From contig CAJPSI010000002.1 in NCBI GenBank assembly GCA_905373275.1, positions 1-33,839 on the forward strand: a DNA stretch of 33,839 nt. The letters run 5' to 3'. Made by a program: the position numbers and the translations under genes. The notes beneath the pieces were generated by a model. The model was not told where the DNA came from and did no database searches. It was given only the letters and a program-made list of their open reading frames with translations. Shown piece by piece: positions 30,843 through 33,839 of this stretch (position 1 is the stretch's first letter; every line of letters starts with the position of its first letter). This DNA comes from Candidatus Saccharibacteria bacterium UBA1103 (GTDB lineage: Bacteria > Patescibacteriota > Saccharimonadia > Saccharimonadales > Saccharimonadaceae).

Positions 30843-30848
30843 TATAAT
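30843..30848 (+). promoter_or_regulatory. -10 element of the rpsF-ssb-rpsR operon
   Basis: A perfect TATAAT preceded by TGT (extended -10). Predicted start of transcription is about 30855, giving a leader of about 55 bases before the rpsF ATG. Confidence 0.65.
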
Positions 30849-30867
30849 ACTACTGTAACATTAACCT

Positions 30868-30889
30868 GCCACTGCCGGTGAGCCGTGGC
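30868..30889 (+). promoter_or_regulatory. Candidate S6:S18-binding hairpin in the rpsF leader
   Basis: GCCAC (30868-30872) pairs with GTGGC (30885-30889) around a 12-base loop containing CCG, 8 bases before the AAAGGAGG site (30898-30905). Known biology: in several bacteria the S6:S18 complex represses its own operon by binding a leader RNA with a CCG motif. The match here is only partial. Confidence 0.35.
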
Positions 30890-30909
30890 TATAAACCAAA
30901 GGAGGATCT

Positions 30910-31287
30910 ATGTCACAGACGGCGACCGGCCGTTATGAGATGGTGGTGCTGTTTCGCCCCGAGCTGGAGGCGCAGATGGATAAGCCGCTCCAGACTATTG
31001 CCAACCTAATCAAAGATAACGGTGGCAAGATAATCAGCGAGGATGACTGGGGGCGTAAGTCGTTAGCCTATAAGATCGCCGGGCAGACACATGCTGTCTA
31101 CCGGGTGTATCAGCTGGAGCTACCGAGCACGGCACCGGCTAAGATCGATAGCACGCTTAATATCACCGACGACGTCTTGCGTCATCTGATCACTAAAGTT
31201 GATGCTAAGATCGAGGCTTGGCTAGCTGAGAATAAAAAAGCTCGAGAAGAGGCGAAGGCTACCAGAGAGAGCGCCTCGGCAGAATAA
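30910..31287 (+). CDS. rpsF: 30S ribosomal protein bS6
   Basis: Small-subunit protein that binds with S18 to the 16S rRNA platform. The 125 residues start with the typical RYEMVVLFRPEL strand and contain GGKIISEDDWGRKSLAYKI and the conserved VYRVYQLELP, with a charged Glu/Ala/Lys C-terminal tail. The ATG at 30910 has a full AAAGGAGG site five bases upstream. It is first in the conserved rpsF-ssb-rpsR operon. Confidence 0.97.
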   Translation: MSQTATGRYEMVVLFRPELEAQMDKPLQTIANLIKDNGGKIISEDDWGRKSLAYKIAGQTHAVYRVYQLELPSTAPAKIDSTLNITDDVLRHLITKVDAKIEAWLAENKKAREEAKATRESASAE

Positions 31288-31309
31288 TTAGAGAGTAAAG
31301 GGGAGTGTA

Positions 31310-31756
31310 ATGGCATTTAACAAAGTAATTTTAATGGGAAATCTGACGGCTGACCCCGAGGTGCGGACTACGCCATCCGGTCAATCAGTCACCAGCTTCT
31401 CGCTAGCGGTTAATCGTACCTTTCGGGGTTCCGATGGCAATCGCCGAGAAGAGACCAGCTTTATCAACTGTACTGCCTGGGGCAATACCGGCGAGACTAT
31501 CGCTAAGTATGTCGGTAAGGGGCGGCAGCTGCTGGTCAGCGGTCGTCTGCAACAGCGGAGCTGGGAAGACAAAGAGACGGGCAAGCGCCGTAGCGCCATT
31601 GATGTCATAGTCGAAGAGTTCAGCTTCGTTAACGACGGGCGAGGTAGCAGTGCTAACGCCACCGGCGGTAGTCAGAAGGCGAGCTCTCAGCCGCCGGCTG
31701 ATACTGCCGAGGTAGATACTGACGAGCCGATTGACCTAAGTGATATCCCATTCTAA
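31310..31756 (+). CDS. ssb: Single-stranded DNA-binding protein
   Basis: Protects single-stranded DNA in replication, repair and recombination. The OB fold occupies residues 1-105 (NKVILMGNLTADPEVR, SFSLAVNRTF, SFINCTAWGNTGETIAKYVGKG, QQRSWEDKETGKRRSAIDVIVEEF). A Gly/Ser/Gln-rich linker follows and ends in the acidic partner-docking tip DLSDIPF. The start at 31310 has AAAGGGGAG upstream. It lies between the genes for S6 and S18, the usual bacterial order. Confidence 0.97.
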   Translation: MAFNKVILMGNLTADPEVRTTPSGQSVTSFSLAVNRTFRGSDGNRREETSFINCTAWGNTGETIAKYVGKGRQLLVSGRLQQRSWEDKETGKRRSAIDVIVEEFSFVNDGRGSSANATGGSQKASSQPPADTAEVDTDEPIDLSDIPF

Positions 31757-31766
31757 GGAGAGAATT

Positions 31767-31961
31767 ATGAAGAGAACCAAACGTCCATCACCACGCTACT
31801 TTGACTATAAGGAGGTTGAAGTCTTGCGTAAGTACATTGACAACTACGGGCAGATCGAGCCTCGCTCCAAGACAGGGTTGAGCGCCAAGTCGCAACGCAA
31901 TCTGGCGGTAGCGATCAAGCGGGCTCGTCATTTGGCGCTTTTGCCATTTGTAGCCAGCTAG
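31767..31961 (+). CDS. rpsR: 30S ribosomal protein bS18
   Basis: Partner of S6 on the 30S platform. I choose ATG 31767 (64 aa, MKRTKRPS), 6 bases after the AAGGAG at 31755-31760, which overlaps the end of ssb; the in-frame ATG at 31740 lies inside ssb and gives an atypical N-terminus. Conserved S18 residues include FDYKEVEVLRKYI, and RSKTGLSAKSQRNLAVAIKRARHLALLPF. It lacks the N-terminal cysteines of zinc-binding S18 forms. Confidence 0.95.
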   Translation: MKRTKRPSPRYFDYKEVEVLRKYIDNYGQIEPRSKTGLSAKSQRNLAVAIKRARHLALLPFVAS

Positions 31962-31978
31962 TAGATTAGGATAAAACT

Positions 31979-32020
31979 AGGGCGAATTAGTCGGGCAGGC
32001 TTCCGGCTGTCGCCCTTTTT
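31979..32020 (+). terminator. Terminator after rpsR
   Basis: AGGGCGA (31979-31985) pairs with TCGCCCT (32010-32016), followed directly by a T-run to 32020, with additional short pairing inside (CAG/CTG). The efp ribosome site begins 5 bases later, so efp may be transcribed by partial read-through; no clear promoter is visible between. Confidence 0.7.
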
Positions 32021-32034
32021 GAAAGGAGAGAATG

Positions 32035-32598
32035 ATGTATGGACCAACTGATCTGAAGAAAGGGCGAGTGATCGTCGTCGACGGCAAGCCGTATCAGGTG
32101 ATTGACTATGCTCAGAAGGTAATGGGGCGGGGTGGCTCAATCGTCAACGTCCGGATCAAGAGTTTGATTGACGGCTCGGTGCTGGCTAAGACCTATAAGG
32201 GGCAGGACAAGATTGAGGCGGCGGAAGTGTCGCACCAGGTAGTGCAGTATCTGTATAGCGATGCCGAGAAAGTCTACTTCATGAACCCCGACACCTTTGA
32301 GCAGTTTGAGCTGCCGCTGGACGAAGCGAGCGATGTGCCTAGTTATCTCAGAGAAGGAGCGGAAGTCCAGCTCCAGTTCTTTGACGGGCGGGTCATCGCT
32401 GTCGATCTGCCGACTTCGACGCCACTTAAGGTCGAGTATACCGAAGACGTCGTCAAGGGTAATACCACCTCCAGTGTCCAGAAAGATGCCAAGCTGGAGA
32501 CGGGTATTACTATCAAGGTGCCGGCCTTCATCAAGAACGGCGATGTGATCAAGGTTGACACTCGGGACGGCAGCTATATTGAGCGAATGAAGGACTAG
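32035..32598 (+). CDS. efp: Translation elongation factor P
   Basis: Relieves ribosome stalling at polyproline stretches. I prefer ATG 32035 (187 aa) because GGAG (32025-32028) is then 6 bases away; ATG 32032 adds one Met. The three beta-barrel domains are recognisable, with KKGRVIVVDGKPYQVIDY at the start and the closing KVPAFIKNGDVIKVDTRDGSYIERM. The loop that reaches the tRNA CCA end reads VMGRGGS, with arginine at the tip (R32) rather than the more usual lysine. The DHH-like protein and the RCC1 proteins here have Pro-rich tails with short Pro runs, possible EF-P clients. tlyA follows after 6 bases. Confidence 0.95.
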   Translation: MYGPTDLKKGRVIVVDGKPYQVIDYAQKVMGRGGSIVNVRIKSLIDGSVLAKTYKGQDKIEAAEVSHQVVQYLYSDAEKVYFMNPDTFEQFELPLDEASDVPSYLREGAEVQLQFFDGRVIAVDLPTSTPLKVEYTEDVVKGNTTSSVQKDAKLETGITIKVPAFIKNGDVIKVDTRDGSYIERMKD

Positions 32599-32604
32599 TC
32601 GAGT

Positions 32605-33330
32605 ATGGCGGGGCAGGGCGTCCGTCTGGATAAGGCTCTGGTTCAGCTGGGTCTAGTGACCACTCGTTCGCAAGCTGAATCTTATATTCGTCTGGGGCGG
32701 GTCAAAGTGGCCAGTCGCCTCATTACTAAGTCGGGCTACTTCGTTCACGATCTGAGCCTAGTTGAACTGGACCAGCCCGAGCAGTTCGTCGGCCGGGCCG
32801 GGCTGAAGCTGGCCTCGGTAGCCGATAAGCTGGCGGTAGACTTTCGGGGTAAGACGGTCCTGGATGTCGGCTCATCGACAGGTGGCTTCACTGACTATGC
32901 CCTCAGTCGGGGTGCTCGGCGAGTCATTTGCGTCGATGTCGGCACTGACCAGCTTCATCCTAAGCTACGGTGTGACACACGGGTTGAGCTACACGAGAAG
33001 ACGGATATCAGGGATTTTGTGACCGATCAGTCGGTCGATATTATATTGATCGACGTCTCTTTCATCTCGCTACGTGAGGTACTGCCTCATCTGGCTGGGC
33101 TGGCGACTCGGCAGACTCAAGTCGTAGCTATGGTTAAGCCACAGTTTGAGACAGGTAACCGACTGAAGAACCGCGGCGTGATCAAAAATGACACCGAGCG
33201 GCGACGCATCCTACACGATTTCGAGCAGTGGGTAAAGCGGTACTTTCTACTGAGAGCCAAAGCCGATAGTGCCGTAGCGGGGGCGAGAGGCAATCGGGAG
33301 AGGTTTTACCTACTGACTAAGCTGGCCTAG
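32605..33330 (+). CDS. tlyA: TlyA-family rRNA 2'-O-methyltransferase
   Basis: Methylates ribosomal RNA cytidines; once annotated as haemolysin. The N-terminal S4 RNA-binding domain (about 6-62) is RLDKALVQLGLVTTRSQAESY. The FtsJ-like methyltransferase domain starts with FVGRAGLKLA, which carries the expected catalytic Lys68, and VLDVGSSTGGFTDYAL is the SAM-binding motif. IILIDVSFISLREVLPHL, AMVKPQFE and the final RGNRERFYLL supply the remaining family motifs. At 241 aa it is within family range. It is 6 bases behind efp. Its stop is one base from the stop of the convergent ychF gene. Confidence 0.93.
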   Translation: MAGQGVRLDKALVQLGLVTTRSQAESYIRLGRVKVASRLITKSGYFVHDLSLVELDQPEQFVGRAGLKLASVADKLAVDFRGKTVLDVGSSTGGFTDYALSRGARRVICVDVGTDQLHPKLRCDTRVELHEKTDIRDFVTDQSVDIILIDVSFISLREVLPHLAGLATRQTQVVAMVKPQFETGNRLKNRGVIKNDTERRRILHDFEQWVKRYFLLRAKADSAVAGARGNRERFYLLTKLA

Positions 33331-33331
33331 A

Positions 33332-33839
33332 TTATTTACTGACATTAAAGCGAAACTCTACTACATCATCCGGCTGCATGATGTAGGTCTTGCCCTCGGT
33401 TCGAATCTTGCCGGCCGAACGAGCAGCTGACTCAGAGCCGAGCTCGACAAGATCGTGGTAGCTGACTACCTGAGCGGCGATAAAGCCTCGCTCAAAGTCG
33501 GTGTGGATGACACCGGCGGCCTGGGGTGCCGTCCAGCCCCGGTGGATCGTCCAGGCTCGCACTTCTTTTGCCCCGGCGGTCAGAAAAGACTGTAGCCCCA
33601 GCGTATGGTAGGCGACCCTGGCCAGCTGGTCTAAGCTTGACTCGGTCACACCATAGTCGGCCATCAGCTCACTCGCTTCGACCGGTGAGAGCGAGCGAAT
33701 CTCGCTCTCCAGCTCAGCGCAGACGAAGACGGCAGTGAGCCGGTCTAGTGGCTGTCCGGTTGCCTGGCTAGCTAATTGACGTAGTTCGGCTTGGCGGGCT
33801 TGGTTGGTCAGGTCAGTCTCCTCGACGTTGAAGAGATAG
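33332..33839 (-). CDS. ychF: YchF/OLA1-family ATPase, 3' part (truncated by window end)
   Basis: Universally conserved Obg-like P-loop ATPase that associates with ribosomes. Only the last 169 or so codons lie in the window; the frame is open to the edge, beginning YLFNVEE, which matches the end of the G domain, so the internal Met near 33664 is not the start. A coiled-coil segment follows (TAVFVCAELESEIRSLSP), then the TGS domain with VRAWTIHRGWTAPQAAGVIHTDFERGFIAAQV and the classical C-terminus KIRTEGKTYIMQPDDVVEFRFNV. It is convergent with tlyA. Confidence 0.95.
   Translation of the reverse strand, partial: YLFNVEETDLTNQARQAELRQLASQATGQPLDRLTAVFVCAELESEIRSLSPVEASELMADYGVTESSLDQLARVAYHTLGLQSFLTAGAKEVRAWTIHRGWTAPQAAGVIHTDFERGFIAAQVVSYHDLVELGSESAARSAGKIRTEGKTYIMQPDDVVEFRFNVSK

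Noticed and set aside
31740..31766. Earlier in-frame start for rpsR
   Set aside because: It lies inside ssb and gives an atypical N-terminus, whereas ATG 31767 follows AAGGAG with good spacing.
33526..33738. Plus-strand frame of 70 codons at the right end
   Set aside because: Antisense to ychF, whose conserved TGS domain is read on the minus strand.

Overview
The window is a gene-dense, mostly housekeeping stretch of a small bacterial genome with the standard genetic code (TGA is used as a normal stop). The gene set (argS, orn, dnaG, truB, rpsO, pnp, RNase J, ftsK, rpsF-ssb-rpsR, efp, tlyA, ychF), the mixture of core genes with large unrecognised surface proteins, a cysteine-free primase zinc finger and CPR-type hypothetical proteins suggest a Patescibacteria/CPR member, most likely Saccharibacteria (TM7). 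That assignment is inference from family resemblance; no 16S rRNA or tRNA gene was found in the window.

Layout. 1-3400: a non-coding or decayed stretch, a small unknown gene (minus), then argS-orn-mmcQ/yjbR. 3372-7354: a single-pass membrane protein (minus), divergent from dnaG, which is followed by a small M16-peptidase-like protein. 7355-9307: a possible leader peptide and a secreted surface protein. 9427-15290: a DHH-like protein with a long disordered tail, then truB-rpsO, then pnp and a short-chain dehydrogenase. 15313-16889: an AlbA_2/ATPase/winged-helix regulator gene (minus) flanked by three copies of a 22-bp tandem repeat. 17089-18664: a membrane-anchored helical protein, a strong terminator and a family-4-like uracil-DNA glycosylase. 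18691-24614: a surface-protein block with two tandemly duplicated secreted RCC1-repeat proteins (minus) and a divergent 877-residue membrane-anchored protein ending in an FGE/C-type-lectin-like region. 24779-33839: RNase J, FtsK, a SpoU methyltransferase, an apparently frameshifted unknown gene, an unknown minus-strand gene, rpsF-ssb-rpsR, efp, tlyA and the 3' part of ychF (minus).

The most striking feature is how expression is laid out. Eight upstream regions carry the same extended -10 element TATGCTAnnAT. In six genes (argS, the 382-residue membrane protein, dnaG, the AlbA_2 gene, the UDG and ftsK) the -10 hexamer ends only 6-7 bases before the start codon, which predicts leaderless mRNAs. 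Other genes (pnp, rpsF, the 304-residue protein, the RCC1 pair, RNase J) have longer leaders with strong Shine-Dalgarno sequences. Two nucleic-acid enzymes have lost metal ligands: the four zinc ligands in DnaG and three of the four Fe-S cysteines in the UDG. In a host-dependent epibiont the surface proteins would be candidates for host contact, but nothing in the sequence proves that.
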